Assembly (NCBI GenBank): GCA_031963005.1
Contig: JASSUL010000005.1
Location: 62,001-126,000, forward strand
Direction of reading: 5' to 3'
DNA from: JASSUD01 sp031963005
GTDB taxonomy: Bacteria > Pseudomonadota > Gammaproteobacteria > Burkholderiales > Burkholderiaceae
Length of the DNA: 64,000 bases
In this document: positions 9,449 through 19,194 of the stretch, one piece after another
Position numbering within the stretch: the first letter of the stretch is position 1
How the letters are laid out: every line of letters starts with the position of its first letter
Position numbers and translations under genes: made by a program
Notes under the pieces: model-generated
What the model was told of the DNA's origin: nothing
Seen by the model: only the letters and a program-made list of their open reading frames with translations
Databases searched by the model: none

Positions 9449-9587
9449 TAAGGAGACGCTAAATAAATCGGGAGCAAGGAATGCCTTTGATGCCAGTACA
9501 ACTAGTACTTAATATAGAAAAAACGATAGAAAAAGCGAGGCTGTAGTTGACTATCCTGCCGCTCCCGGTTTATTCAGCGTCTCCTTA
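9449..9587. mobile_element. MITE-like element, family A copy 1, starting on the nuoI stop codon
   Basis: A 139-bp element has 27-bp terminal inverted repeats with two mismatches. The left end begins TAAGGAGACGCT and the right end is AGCGTCTCCTTA. The last three bases (9585-9587) form the TAA stop codon of nuoI on the minus strand. The interior shares GGAATGCCTTTGATGCCAGT with the copy at 18179 and carries about 13 bp extra in an A-rich stretch. TA at both outer ends suggests a TA target site. The transcript would fold into a long hairpin directly after nuoI. Confidence 0.85.
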
Positions 9588-10076
9588 GCGATATTTAGCA
9601 TCTTTTTCACGCGCTGCTGCAATATCTGCTTCGTAGCGATCACCAATGGCTAATAACATCTCCTTGGTCATATATAAATCGCCGCGCTTTTCCCCGTTGT
9701 ATTCGAGCAGCTGCGTTTCGACAATCGAATCTACCGGACAGCTCTCTTCACATAAACCACAAAAAATGCATTTGGTTAAATCGATATCATACCGTGTGGT
9801 GCGACGCGTATTATCCGCACGCAATTCAGATTCAATGGTAATCGCCAAGGCGGGACACACTGCTTCACATAATTTACAGGCAATACAACGCTCTTCGCCG
9901 TTGGGATAACGGCGCAACGCATGTAATCCCCTAAAACGAGGGGATAACGGGGTTTTTTCCTCAGGGAACTGTATCGTAACTTTGCGGGAAAAGAGATATT
10001 TGCCCGTCAAAGCCATTCCCTTGAGCAACTCGATGAGAAAGAAGCTTTTTAGAAAATTGCTAATGCGGTGCAACAT
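9585..10076 (-). CDS. nuoI: NADH-quinone oxidoreductase subunit I
   Basis: This 163-residue peripheral-arm subunit carries iron-sulfur clusters N6a and N6b. Two 4Fe-4S ferredoxin motifs are present: CIACKLCEAVCP (about residues 63-74) and CIFCGLCEESCPVD (about 102-115). The N-terminal amphipathic helix anchors it to the membrane arm. Length is that of the betaproteobacterial family. It lies between nuoH and nuoJ. Its TAA stop codon is the terminal trinucleotide of a MITE-like element. Confidence 0.97.
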   Translation of the reverse strand: MLHRISNFLKSFFLIELLKGMALTGKYLFSRKVTIQFPEEKTPLSPRFRGLHALRRYPNGEERCIACKLCEAVCPALAITIESELRADNTRRTTRYDIDLTKCIFCGLCEESCPVDSIVETQLLEYNGEKRGDLYMTKEMLLAIGDRYEADIAAAREKDAKYR

Positions 10077-10170
10077 ACTTGTGATCCGATAAAAAATGCA
10101 GGCTTACTAATCATGAGGAGTAATGCTTATACGCAAGACAGCAAAAAAAGAGGAATCTTTATATACCGGC

Positions 10171-11235
10171 CTAAATCCAAATAGACCAAGGGGACATAAA
10201 CCAACCACCAATCAACACTAACCACACGACACAGAGTGGAATAAAGATTTTCCAACCCAAGCGCATAATTTGATCATAGCGATATCTAGGAAAGGTTGCA
10301 CGTACCCAGATAAAAACGCTAAGCAAAAAGAACACTTTAAGCGCTAACCAAAAGAAACCAGGAATGATGGTGAGAAAACCAAATGGAGCATCCCATCCCC
10401 CTAAAAATAGGGTCGCGGTGAGCGTCGAAATGACGATCATATTGATGTATTCGGCCAAAAAGAAAAGCGCAAACGCCATTCCTGAATAATCGACCATATG
10501 ACCAGCCACAATCTCTGATTCGCCTTCTACCACATCAAACGGGTGGCGATTGGTCTCTGCAATACCCGAAATAAAATACACAATGAACATCGGTAAAAGC
10601 GGCAACCAGTTCCAGGATAGGAAATTCAGCCCATATCCCGCGAATATACCCCGTTGCTGAGCATGGACAATCTCGGAGAGGTTAAGACTGCCAGAAATCA
10701 TTAATACGACGACCAATGCAAACCCCATAGGGATTTCATAAGACACCATCTGCGCAGCAGCTCGCATAGCGCCCAGTAATGCGTATTTTGAATTCGAGGC
10801 CCAGCCTGCCAGAATAACGCCATAGACGCCAATCGAAGAAATAGCCATGACATACAGGAGCCCTGCGTTCACATTCCCTAAAACGACCTCCGCTTGAAAC
10901 GGAATCACCGCCCAAACTGCGAAGGCTGGTGCTACGGTCATAATGGGAGCCACGGCATACAACCATGGAGTGGCTTTCGTAGGTCGTATGACCTCTTTGA
11001 GCAAGAGCTTTAAAACGTCTGCAATGGGTTGTAATAAGCCTCGCGGACCGACGCGATTGGGCCCTAAGCGCACATGCATCCAACCGATTAGCTTACGCTC
11101 CCAGAGAATTAAGTAGGCTACACTCAATAAAAGCACCAGCACAACGGCCAGAATACACGCACCTGTCCAGACCACAGGCCATGCGGCACCTAAAAAATGC
11201 TCGCCAGCAGTATGAATGGCTTGAAACCCGCTCAT
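10171..11235 (-). CDS. nuoH: NADH-quinone oxidoreductase subunit H
   Basis: This 354-residue membrane subunit connects the quinone site to the pumping arm. Family blocks visible are ERKLIGWMHVRLGPNRVGP (about 46-64), the conserved GLLQPIADVLKLLLKE, NRHPFDVVEGESEIVAGH (about 232-249, quinone channel) and RATFPRYRYDQIM near the C-terminus. Eight or nine hydrophobic helices fit the family. It lies 194 bp downstream of nuoG; the spacer contains short degenerate repeats around CCCGTATTT. Confidence 0.97.
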   Translation of the reverse strand: MSGFQAIHTAGEHFLGAAWPVVWTGACILAVVLVLLLSVAYLILWERKLIGWMHVRLGPNRVGPRGLLQPIADVLKLLLKEVIRPTKATPWLYAVAPIMTVAPAFAVWAVIPFQAEVVLGNVNAGLLYVMAISSIGVYGVILAGWASNSKYALLGAMRAAAQMVSYEIPMGFALVVVLMISGSLNLSEIVHAQQRGIFAGYGLNFLSWNWLPLLPMFIVYFISGIAETNRHPFDVVEGESEIVAGHMVDYSGMAFALFFLAEYINMIVISTLTATLFLGGWDAPFGFLTIIPGFFWLALKVFFLLSVFIWVRATFPRYRYDQIMRLGWKIFIPLCVVWLVLIGGWFMSPWSIWI

Positions 11236-11429
11236 TAAATAGACTTTCCTAAAATGAAGATCGATATATCGCTTAGGTTATAGGATGCTGACGCGTCAAA
11301 AGGATGCAGCAAAAGCGATCCATTCCAACGACCATCTGTCCTCCATCGCGCTCCTATTGAAGCATCAATGTTCCCTTGCATTTATTCCTGCACTTATTTC
11401 CGTATTTGTTCCCGTATTTATTTCTTTTG

Positions 11430-13940
11430 TTACTCTACTTTCTCCACGCGTATCTCGCCAAATAACCCCCCAAGGTGTGCTGAAGCGGGGGTGGCGGTAG
11501 ATAAACGTATCACGGTCTCTGGCAATGTTGTATCACATACTGCGGGCATAATCGTTGAATATATGCCTTGGTGTACACGAATTCTATCGCCTGATGCCAA
11601 GCCTAGTTTGGTAAACCATGCTATAGGCAGCCGCGCGTTATAAGCCTGTTTTGCTGTTTGCGTACGATGCAAAGAAGGCGCACGACGTACCATAGGATCC
11701 GCATGATAAATAGGAACATCGGCAATACGTTCCAGAGCGGGGCCAGTAGCCTGCGTAGAAGACTTTGAAGAAGGAAGGAAGGAGAACACCGTAGGGAGCG
11801 TTTCACGCATTAGGCACGCCATGCTATCGGGATCTGCCGCATTCGATAAACGGCCTGAGAAATCGCTACCCTCGCACCCTATCGCTTCTAGCGCAGCCGC
11901 GCGCACTTCTTCTACACTGTTATAAGTAAAGCCAGGCAATTCGAGTAAATTCGCTAACGCCCGTAGTACCTTCCAACCTGGACGCGCTTCACCTAGTGGC
12001 TTTGCGACGCCATTAAAACTTTGTAACGTCCCCTGCGTATTAACAAATGCGCCAGCCGTCTCGGTAAAAGGCGTAATGGGCAATAACACATCGGCATATT
12101 GCGTAGTCTGCGGTGGCGAAGGCAAAAATGCCGAAAGGCTTACTACCATCTCTGCCTGAGCTAATGCCGCAAGCGCTTGCATAGGATGCGCCACATCGTA
12201 TTGAGGTTCTACATTAAAGAGCAACCAGGCTTGATGCGGTGTTTCAAATAATGCAGGAGCCGCATCGACGGCAGTCTGGCCATCTGCTTTTGCTGTAGCA
12301 ATATCAGACTGGGCCTCGGGAGATCCCTGCAGCAAATGGGCGCCGACGGTATTGGCTGCTTCGCCAGGAAAGCCCAAGGTCGCACCACTCTGCTGCGCAA
12401 TCCAATGCGCCGCAGCATGAATTAAATGAAAATCCGGATGAGAAACAACGGCATTGCCTAACCAAATCACACGATCTGCAGCGCCCTCTTCTTCACCTAA
12501 AAGCGCTTGAGCGGTAGCCTGCGCAGTCGACGAGGGGGTCAGCATGGAGAACGCTAAAGGCGTGGCTATTTTTTTCAATGCCGCTAGGGCACACGCCACT
12601 TCGCCCAATTCTTTTAACCACGCTGATGGAGCGGCGACCTTGCAGTGCGCAGTAGGAATACGCGCATCCTCATTGACGGCATTCAGTAAATAGACCTGCG
12701 CTCCGTTCTTTGCCGCTTGACGCAAACGCGCAGCTAATAAAGGATGATCTTGATGCAAAAATGCACCAATGACCCATGCAGCCCGCAGATGATCGACCTT
12801 CGCAACAGGCAACCCTAACCAAGGCACACCCGGTAAGCGTACTTGGCTATTGGATTGCCTCAAACGAAAGTCGATATAAGGCGTACCTAGATGATCGGCT
12901 ATAGACTTTAATAAATACAGTTCTTCCAAGGTGCTATGGGGACTAGCCGCAATAGCCAGTGCCTGCGGACCCTTTTTTTCAATGATACTCTTAAGCCCTT
13001 GCGCGGTGTATTGCAGCGCATTGGCCCAATCAGACGCAATCCAATTCGCGGGATTTTTTGTATCCGGATGGGCATGGTCTATTGCCGCATCAGCCGCTTT
13101 TTTTAGCAAAGGCTGGACTAAACGCTCTTCACTAGACAGTGCCTCATAGGAAAAGCGATCTTTATCGGATAACCAGCAACTATTGAGTGCCTCGTTTTCA
13201 TCCGGCAGCACACGCACGACTTTGCCCTGTCCGGTTTGGACGATCAAATTCGAACCTAAACTGTCATGCGGACTAATCGAACGATATCGGGTCAATTCCC
13301 AGTTACGTGCGCGGAATCGGAAAGGTTTTGAAGTTAAAGCGCCTACGGGGCATAGGTCAATCATATTGCCGGATAACTCGGACTCGACAGATTGACTTAC
13401 AAAAGTCGTAATCTCGGAGTGCTCTCCTCGACCTACCATGCCCAGTTCCATCATCCCCGCAATTTCTACGCCAAAGCGTACGCAGCGAGTGCAATGAATA
13501 CAGCGCGTCATCCCTTCCATCGAAATAAGTGGGCCGACTTGTTTAGAAAAAATAACCCGCTTCTCTTCGGTATAGCGTGATTTAGCAGCGCCATATCCCA
13601 TCGATAAATCTTGCAGCTGACATTCCCCAGCCTGATCACAGATAGGACAATCCAAAGGATGATTGATTAGGAGAAATTCCATCACCGCACGTTGCGCACG
13701 CACCGCTTTTTCCGATTGGGTACGCACGACCATACCCGCTGCGACAGGAGTGGCGCAGGCCGGCATCGCTTTGGGCATTTTTTCAATTTCAACTAGGCAC
13801 ATCCGGCAATTCGCAGCGATCGACAATTTCTTGTGATAGCAAAAATGCGGCACATAGGAGCCGACCTTTTTGGCAGCTTGGATCACCATGCTGCCTTCAG
13901 GGACTTCGACTTTACTGCCGTCTATTTCAATCTCAACCAT
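11430..13940 (-). CDS. nuoG: NADH-quinone oxidoreductase subunit G
   Basis: This is the large peripheral subunit that carries the electron-transfer chain. The N-terminus is a 2Fe-2S ferredoxin domain with C34, C45, C48 and C62. A His-Cys3 4Fe-4S site follows (H94, C98, C101, C107), then a 4Fe-4S site starting C147-x2-C150-x2-C153 with the CPVGAL motif near residue 197. The rest is a molybdopterin-oxidoreductase-like domain without catalytic function. At 836 residues it is longer than the 770-790 usual in Burkholderia, mainly in the C-terminal half, which is rich in Ala and Gln. Confidence 0.96.
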   Translation of the reverse strand: MVEIEIDGSKVEVPEGSMVIQAAKKVGSYVPHFCYHKKLSIAANCRMCLVEIEKMPKAMPACATPVAAGMVVRTQSEKAVRAQRAVMEFLLINHPLDCPICDQAGECQLQDLSMGYGAAKSRYTEEKRVIFSKQVGPLISMEGMTRCIHCTRCVRFGVEIAGMMELGMVGRGEHSEITTFVSQSVESELSGNMIDLCPVGALTSKPFRFRARNWELTRYRSISPHDSLGSNLIVQTGQGKVVRVLPDENEALNSCWLSDKDRFSYEALSSEERLVQPLLKKAADAAIDHAHPDTKNPANWIASDWANALQYTAQGLKSIIEKKGPQALAIAASPHSTLEELYLLKSIADHLGTPYIDFRLRQSNSQVRLPGVPWLGLPVAKVDHLRAAWVIGAFLHQDHPLLAARLRQAAKNGAQVYLLNAVNEDARIPTAHCKVAAPSAWLKELGEVACALAALKKIATPLAFSMLTPSSTAQATAQALLGEEEGAADRVIWLGNAVVSHPDFHLIHAAAHWIAQQSGATLGFPGEAANTVGAHLLQGSPEAQSDIATAKADGQTAVDAAPALFETPHQAWLLFNVEPQYDVAHPMQALAALAQAEMVVSLSAFLPSPPQTTQYADVLLPITPFTETAGAFVNTQGTLQSFNGVAKPLGEARPGWKVLRALANLLELPGFTYNSVEEVRAAALEAIGCEGSDFSGRLSNAADPDSMACLMRETLPTVFSFLPSSKSSTQATGPALERIADVPIYHADPMVRRAPSLHRTQTAKQAYNARLPIAWFTKLGLASGDRIRVHQGIYSTIMPAVCDTTLPETVIRLSTATPASAHLGGLFGEIRVEKVE

Positions 13941-14106
13941 CAGAAAAACCTAATTGAAAACCTTTAAGATTAAGGAAGTGCCCTCATAGGCTGTAGTTAT
14001 TGCATTTAAAGCACTACGAAAACCGAAAATGAGGACCCTACTTGTATGCAAATAGGTCAAAGCCTAGCCATTGCAGGATGGGAAAAGAACGAATTTAGGA
14101 CCGAAT

Positions 14107-15414
14107 CTAGCACCATACCGAAGCAGACTGCACTAGGCAGCGTTTGTGCTCTATATGGTATCGAAATTCATCATGGAAATGCTTGAGCATACCTCGAACA
14201 GGCATCGCTGCTGCATCCCCTAGCGCACAAATCGTGCGACCCATAATATTTTCCGCAACGGAGTCCAGAAGATCGATATCTTCAGGACGGCCTTGGCCTT
14301 CTTCAATGCGCTTGACCACCCGATACAGCCAGCCCGTTCCCTCTCGACAAGGCGTGCACTGGCCACAGGATTCTTCATAATAAAAATAGGATAAGCGCAA
14401 TAAGGCGCGGACCATACAGCGCGATTCATCCATGACAATGACCGCACCGGAACCTAACATCGACCCCGCTTTCGCAATCGAGTCATAATCCATGTCGGTA
14501 TCCAGCATCACGCTCGCGGGGACAACCGGCGCGGAAGATCCTCCTGGAATAACGGCTTTCAGTTTAGCGCCATTGCGCATTCCGCCAGCCAGTTCCAGTA
14601 AAGCAGGAAAAGAAATCCCTAAAGGGACTTCATAATTACCCGGTAAATTCACATCCCCTGACACAGAGAAAATTTTTGTCCCGCCATTATTGGGTTTACC
14701 TAAAGCCAGATACTGCTCAGGGCCTATTTCGAGCAAAAATGGCACGGCGGCAAAAGTCTCCGTGTTATTAATGGTCGTTGGGCGGCCAAATAAACCAAAA
14801 CTAGCTGGAAAAGGCGGTTTGAAACGCGGCTGCCCTTTTTTCCCTTCAATCGACTCCAGAAGCGCCGTTTCTTCACCACAGATATACGCTCCATATCCAT
14901 GGTGCGCATACAACTCAAAAGAAAAAGTCGAACCGCAAATAGCGTTACCTAAAAAACCGGCTGCTCGAGCCTCTTCAAGCGCCTCTTCAAAGCGCTGATA
15001 CTCTTGCCAGATTTCTCCGTGGATATAGTTATACCCCACCGTCACGCCTGTAGCATAGGCCGCAATAATCATTCCTTCGATTAAAGCATGCGGGTTATAG
15101 CGCAAAATATCGCGGTCTTTAAATGTACCTGGTTCGCCTTCATCCGAATTACAGACTAAATATTTTTGGCCTGAAAACTGACGTGGCATAAAGCTCCATT
15201 TCAGCCCTGTTGGAAAACCGGCTCCACCTCGTCCACGCAATCCTGAGGCTTTGATCGCCTGAATAATGTCCTCTGCAGGAATATTATTTTGCAAAATCCG
15301 TTTGAGCTGTGCATAGCCTCCACGTGCTACATAGTCTTTTAAACGCCAGTTCTCTCCATCTAGCTTATTCAAAATCAATGGTTGAATATGGCGTCCATGC
15401 AAACACGTCGTCAT
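14107..15414 (-). CDS. nuoF: NADH-quinone oxidoreductase subunit F
   Basis: This 435-residue flavoprotein subunit oxidises NADH and carries FMN and cluster N3. The GRGGAGFPTG motif (residues 61-70) binds NADH/FMN, CNSDEGEPGTFKDR follows, and the C-terminal ESCGQCTPCREGTGW supplies the 4Fe-4S cysteines. The start overlaps the nuoE stop codon by 4 bp (ATGA), which suggests translational coupling and equal amounts of the two subunits. Length is normal. Confidence 0.97.
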   Translation of the reverse strand: MTTCLHGRHIQPLILNKLDGENWRLKDYVARGGYAQLKRILQNNIPAEDIIQAIKASGLRGRGGAGFPTGLKWSFMPRQFSGQKYLVCNSDEGEPGTFKDRDILRYNPHALIEGMIIAAYATGVTVGYNYIHGEIWQEYQRFEEALEEARAAGFLGNAICGSTFSFELYAHHGYGAYICGEETALLESIEGKKGQPRFKPPFPASFGLFGRPTTINNTETFAAVPFLLEIGPEQYLALGKPNNGGTKIFSVSGDVNLPGNYEVPLGISFPALLELAGGMRNGAKLKAVIPGGSSAPVVPASVMLDTDMDYDSIAKAGSMLGSGAVIVMDESRCMVRALLRLSYFYYEESCGQCTPCREGTGWLYRVVKRIEEGQGRPEDIDLLDSVAENIMGRTICALGDAAAMPVRGMLKHFHDEFRYHIEHKRCLVQSASVWC

Positions 15415-16001
15415 GAGGCCGCTCCCAAAGAGGTTGGAGTAGGAGATGCGTCTTTTTTCGCATCTGCAGAAGTCAATGCATCAGCGCCGCGCTCAATATG
15501 CTGTGCGGAATTGTGCGCAAGCGCCTCTGCCCGTAAATCAGCCAGTAATTGATCGACTTTTTCCCGACTCATGCGACTGCACATTTGGGTATTGTTTAAC
15601 AGCATCACCGGCGCATCCCCACAAGCGCCCATGCACTCGCCTTCTTTGAGCGTAAATAGGCCATCAGCAGTGGTTTGATTAAAGCCAATGTCTAATTTTT
15701 TCTGGAGATATGCGCTAGCTTCGTTTGCGCCTGAGAGTGCGCAGGGTAAGTTTGTGCAAACCGTAATCTTATAGCGCCCGACGGGTGTCGTTTCATACAT
15801 CGTATAGAACGTCGCCACTTCTTGCACTGCGATAGCAGGCATGTGCAGAAACTCAGCGACCCATTGGATCACTTCTGGCGATACCCATCCAAGCTCTTGT
15901 TGTGCGAGCGCAAGCGCAGCCATCACAGCGGATGAGCGTCGTTCAGGCGGATATTTGGCTACCGCCTCATCCAATTTTTTCAAAGCCTGTGCAGAAAGCA
16001 T
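15411..16001 (-). CDS. nuoE: NADH-quinone oxidoreductase subunit E
   Basis: This thioredoxin-like subunit binds the 2Fe-2S cluster N1a. The four ligands are visible as C82 and C87 (CTNLPC) and C123 and C127 (GECMGACGDAP). The family usually has about 160 residues; this protein has 196 because of a hydrophilic Ala/Ser/Asp-rich tail after about residue 160. The tail is low complexity and probably dispensable. It overlaps nuoF by 4 bp. Confidence 0.96.
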   Translation of the reverse strand: MLSAQALKKLDEAVAKYPPERRSSAVMAALALAQQELGWVSPEVIQWVAEFLHMPAIAVQEVATFYTMYETTPVGRYKITVCTNLPCALSGANEASAYLQKKLDIGFNQTTADGLFTLKEGECMGACGDAPVMLLNNTQMCSRMSREKVDQLLADLRAEALAHNSAQHIERGADALTSADAKKDASPTPTSLGAAS

Positions 16002-16129
16002 TTCACAAATAAAAAAAGAGTTTTTACGTTGCCCCTTCCCTCTCTATTCAAGCCTTGATACTGGAGAATAGAGAAGCAAGAAACCCTTTTGGAAGGTAAT
16101 AAACCGATTCTAGGATACTTATTTATGGT

Positions 16130-17392
16130 TTAACGATCGATTTCACCAAAGACGATATCTTGTGTACCGATAATCGTCACGGCATCCGCAATCATATGCC
16201 CCTTCGCCATTTCATTTAATGCAGACAAGTGTGCAAAACCGGCCGCACGAATTTTTAGGCGGTAGGGTTTATTCGCTCCATCCGACACGATATAAATACC
16301 GAATTCCCCTTTAGGGTGTTCGACGGCCGCGTACACCTCGCCTTCTGGAACGTGCATCCCTTCGGAGAAGAGCTTAAAGTGGTGAATAAGCTCTTCCATA
16401 TTGGTTTTCATATCGACCCGTTTCGGAGGCGCTATCTTGTGATCATCAATAATCACCGGACCAGGATGCGCACGTAACCAGGCAATACATTGTTGAATAA
16501 TACGGTTCGATTGCCGCATTTCTTCGATACGAACGAGATAACGATCATAGCAATCCCCGTTGGTTCCAACAGGAATATCAAAATCTAACTGGTCATACAC
16601 CGCATAGGGCTGTTTTTTACGCAGATCCCATTCAATTCCTGAGCCCCGCAACATCGGCCCCGTCATTCCGAGCTGTAAAGCGCGCTCAGGACTCACAACG
16701 CCAATGCCTACTAGACGTTGCTTCCAAATGCGATTATCCGTTAGCAAAGATTCGTATTCATCCACGCACTGAGGAAAGCGGTCCGTGAAATCTTTGATAA
16801 AGTCTAGCAATGAGCCCTGACGCGCCCTATTGAGCTTATTCAATTCAGCGCTAGTACGTAAGTTTGCGCCTTTTGAAGATTGATATTGAGACATCGTCTC
16901 AGGGAGGTCACGATACACGCCACCTGGTCGATAATAGGCCGCATGCATACGCGCACCTGATACCGCCTCATAAACATCCATTAAATCTTCGCGCTCGCGA
17001 AACGCATATAAAAAAACGGCCATTGCACCCACATCCAGCGCATGCGCGCCTAACCACATCAAATGATTCAAGACGCGGGTGATCTCATCAAACATGACGC
17101 GAATATACTTTGCGCGGATAGGGATATCGACACCCAATAAACGCTCGATGGCCATCACATAAGCATGTTCATTGACCATCATCGACACATAGTCGAGCCT
17201 GTCCATATAAGGCAGGGACTGCAAATAGGTTTTGGTTTCCGCAAGTTTCTCGGTGGCTCTATGCAACAAACCAATATGGGGATCCGCCCGTTGGATCACT
17301 TCGCCGTCCAACTCCAACACCAAGCGCAACACGCCGTGCGCTGCAGGGTGTTGCGGGCCAAAATTAAGCGTGTAGTTGCGAAGCTCTGCCAC
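16130..17392 (-). CDS. nuoD: NADH-quinone oxidoreductase subunit D
   Basis: This 420-residue 49-kDa-type subunit forms the quinone-binding pocket together with NuoB. Visible blocks are LNFGPQHPAAHGVLRLVLEL (residues 9-28), the HIGLLHRATEKL segment, HAYVMAIERLLG, and GEFGIYIVSDG and GFAHLSALNEM near the C-terminus. The ending DIVFGEIDR is canonical. It lies 51 bp downstream of nuoC and 128 bp upstream of nuoE. Confidence 0.97.
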   Translation of the reverse strand: MAELRNYTLNFGPQHPAAHGVLRLVLELDGEVIQRADPHIGLLHRATEKLAETKTYLQSLPYMDRLDYVSMMVNEHAYVMAIERLLGVDIPIRAKYIRVMFDEITRVLNHLMWLGAHALDVGAMAVFLYAFREREDLMDVYEAVSGARMHAAYYRPGGVYRDLPETMSQYQSSKGANLRTSAELNKLNRARQGSLLDFIKDFTDRFPQCVDEYESLLTDNRIWKQRLVGIGVVSPERALQLGMTGPMLRGSGIEWDLRKKQPYAVYDQLDFDIPVGTNGDCYDRYLVRIEEMRQSNRIIQQCIAWLRAHPGPVIIDDHKIAPPKRVDMKTNMEELIHHFKLFSEGMHVPEGEVYAAVEHPKGEFGIYIVSDGANKPYRLKIRAAGFAHLSALNEMAKGHMIADAVTIIGTQDIVFGEIDR

Positions 17393-17443
17393 TTTAGAAA
17401 CCCTTTTTAAACCCTTTTAATGAAAACATCGACGCGCGTTGCA

Positions 17444-18094
17444 TTACTTTGCAGAATGAGCTTGTTGCAAGCCCGCTCCATACCGATTTTCACGAATCAC
17501 ACGCGGAGTCTGTTCGCGTGGTTCAATCGTTACAGGCTGGTATACCACGCGCTTTTGATCCGCGTCATACCGCATTTCTACATATCCTGATACGGGGAAA
17601 TCTTTCCGGAAAGGATGCCCGATGAAACCATAATCGGTCAGGATACGGCGTAAATCAGGATGTCCTTCAAAAACTATTCCAAACAAATCAAATGCTTCGC
17701 GTTCATACCAGTTAGCGGCATTCCATATCTCTACGACCGATGGCAATAGAGGAAGCGCTCCAGCAGGGATAAACACCTTTAAACGCAAGCGGTAGTTATG
17801 CTTTAAAGAAAGCAACTGCAGCACGACGGCGAAACGCTGGTCTTCCGAATACGCACCGTCTAAAGAAAGCGTGGATGCGCCTGCTTGACCATAGGTCAAA
17901 TAATCGACCCCGCATAAATCCATAAGTTGCTCAAAATGCAAATCCGGGTCGTCACGCAAGCAGCGAGCCACATGCAGATAGTCCTGCGCCAGCACTAAAA
18001 GATTCATTTCACCAAAAGCGATGTACGCCGACTGCAGGCGAGAGCCTAAGGCAAGCTCTAAGCGGTTTTGTAAGGTTTGAAGCGAAGACGTCAT
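17444..18094 (-). CDS. nuoC: NADH-quinone oxidoreductase subunit C
   Basis: This 30-kDa-type peripheral subunit of complex I shows the conserved block NWYEREAFDLFGIVFEGHPD (about residues 130-149), followed by LRRILTDYGFIGHPFRKDFP. The first in-frame start is a TTG at 18100; the ATG at 18094 gives the N-terminus MTSSLQTL, which aligns with the usual family start, so it was preferred (216 residues). It is separated from nuoB by 207 bp holding a MITE-like element. Confidence 0.95.
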   Translation of the reverse strand: MTSSLQTLQNRLELALGSRLQSAYIAFGEMNLLVLAQDYLHVARCLRDDPDLHFEQLMDLCGVDYLTYGQAGASTLSLDGAYSEDQRFAVVLQLLSLKHNYRLRLKVFIPAGALPLLPSVVEIWNAANWYEREAFDLFGIVFEGHPDLRRILTDYGFIGHPFRKDFPVSGYVEMRYDADQKRVVYQPVTIEPREQTPRVIRENRYGAGLQQAHSAK

Positions 18095-18178
18095 AGCCAA
18101 ACTGAAAGAATCGAAAAATGAAGAGAGCGCTTACCGATCAAGCACACACCAGCGATACATCACAAAAAACACCAAAAT

Positions 18179-18304
18179 TAAGGAGACGCTGAATAAATCG
18201 GGAGCAAGGAATGCCTTTGATGCCAGTACAACTAATACTTAATTTAAAAAAGCGAGGCTGTAGTTGATTATCCTGCCGCTCCCGGTTTATTCAGCGTCTC
18301 CTTA
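18179..18304. mobile_element. MITE-like element, family A copy 2, starting on the nuoB stop codon
   Basis: This 126-bp element has 27-bp terminal inverted repeats (TAAGGAGACGCTGAATAAAT at the left, inverse at the right, one mismatch). Positions 18302-18304 are the TAA stop codon of nuoB. The interior is nearly identical to the copy at 9449-9587 except for about 13 bp missing in the A-rich part. TA flanks both ends. It lies between two genes of the same operon, so the long hairpin must be transcribed. Confidence 0.87.
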
Positions 18305-18781
18305 ACGGGCAATGGTTTGTGTCTGTTTAATTTTAGCTTGCAATTGAATAATTCCGTAAATCAGCGCTTCAGCTGTGGGCGGGCACCCGGGTACATAAAT
18401 ATCTACTGGCACGATACGATCACAACCGCGCACTACAGAGTAAGAGTAATGATAATACCCCCCCCCATTTGCGCAAGACCCCATCGAAATGACCCACCTT
18501 GGCTCTGCCATTTGGTCATATACCTGGCGTAACGCACCGGCCATTTTGTTACATAAGGTACCAGCAACAATCATGACATCCGCTTGACGAGGGCTTGGAC
18601 GAAATACAACACCAAAGCGATCCAAATCATAGCGTGCTGCACCCGCATGCATCATCTCAACGGCACAGCAGGCAAGTCCAAATGTCATGGGCCACAATGA
18701 ACCTGTTCGTGTCCAGTTAATCAGCTTATCTGCTGTCGTGGTAATAAAACCACCTTCCTTAAACACCTTTTCGATACTCAT
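18302..18781 (-). CDS. nuoB: NADH-quinone oxidoreductase subunit B
   Basis: This subunit carries cluster N2, the last iron-sulfur centre before quinone. The cluster ligands are the tandem C38-C39 (FGLACCAVEM), C103 (SMGSCANGGG) and C133 (VPGCPPTAEAL). The longer frame starts with an ATG at 18796, but the ATG at 18781 gives MSIEKVFKEG, the usual family N-terminus, and has AGGAAAG five bases upstream, so 159 residues is preferred. Its TAA stop codon is also the end of a MITE-like element. Confidence 0.97.
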   Translation of the reverse strand: MSIEKVFKEGGFITTTADKLINWTRTGSLWPMTFGLACCAVEMMHAGAARYDLDRFGVVFRPSPRQADVMIVAGTLCNKMAGALRQVYDQMAEPRWVISMGSCANGGGYYHYSYSVVRGCDRIVPVDIYVPGCPPTAEALIYGIIQLQAKIKQTQTIAR

Positions 18782-18828
18782 TATTCTTTCCTGCATACTT
18801 TTACGCGCTTAGAACCAATTCTGGGAGT

Positions 18829-19194
18829 TCATTCCCAATCCAAGCCACCGCGCCGCCAAATATAGGCGAATCCTAATAAAAACTCGACTAAAAATAGCAT
18901 CATGGCTATAAAACCAGGCCAGCCGATATCTTTTAACGCGACTCCCCAAGGGAATAAAAAAGCCGTTTCTAAATCAAAAATAATAAAGAGGATGGCGACC
19001 AAGTAATACCGCACATCAAATTTCATGCGTGCGTCTTCGAATACATCAAAGCCGCACTCGTAAGGGGCATTTTTCGCGCTATTGGGTTTATTTGGTCCCA
19101 GGAGTTTACCCAAGAACATCAAAGCTATTCCCACTCCAGCGCCAATGAGCAAAAACAGGAACACAGGAAAGTAAGCGGCAAGGTTCACAATCAT
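18829..19194 (-). CDS. nuoA: NADH-quinone oxidoreductase subunit A
   Basis: This small 121-residue membrane subunit, first gene of the complex I operon, has three transmembrane helices with the conserved segment NAPYECGFDVFEDARMKFDV (about 43-62) holding the loop cysteine near the quinone entrance, and then DLETAFLFPWGV. Length is normal. It starts 48 bp upstream of nuoB. The promoter of the operon should lie in 19195-19300, where a perfect 20-bp palindrome is found. Confidence 0.97.
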   Translation of the reverse strand: MIVNLAAYFPVFLFLLIGAGVGIALMFLGKLLGPNKPNSAKNAPYECGFDVFEDARMKFDVRYYLVAILFIIFDLETAFLFPWGVALKDIGWPGFIAMMLFLVEFLLGFAYIWRRGGLDWE

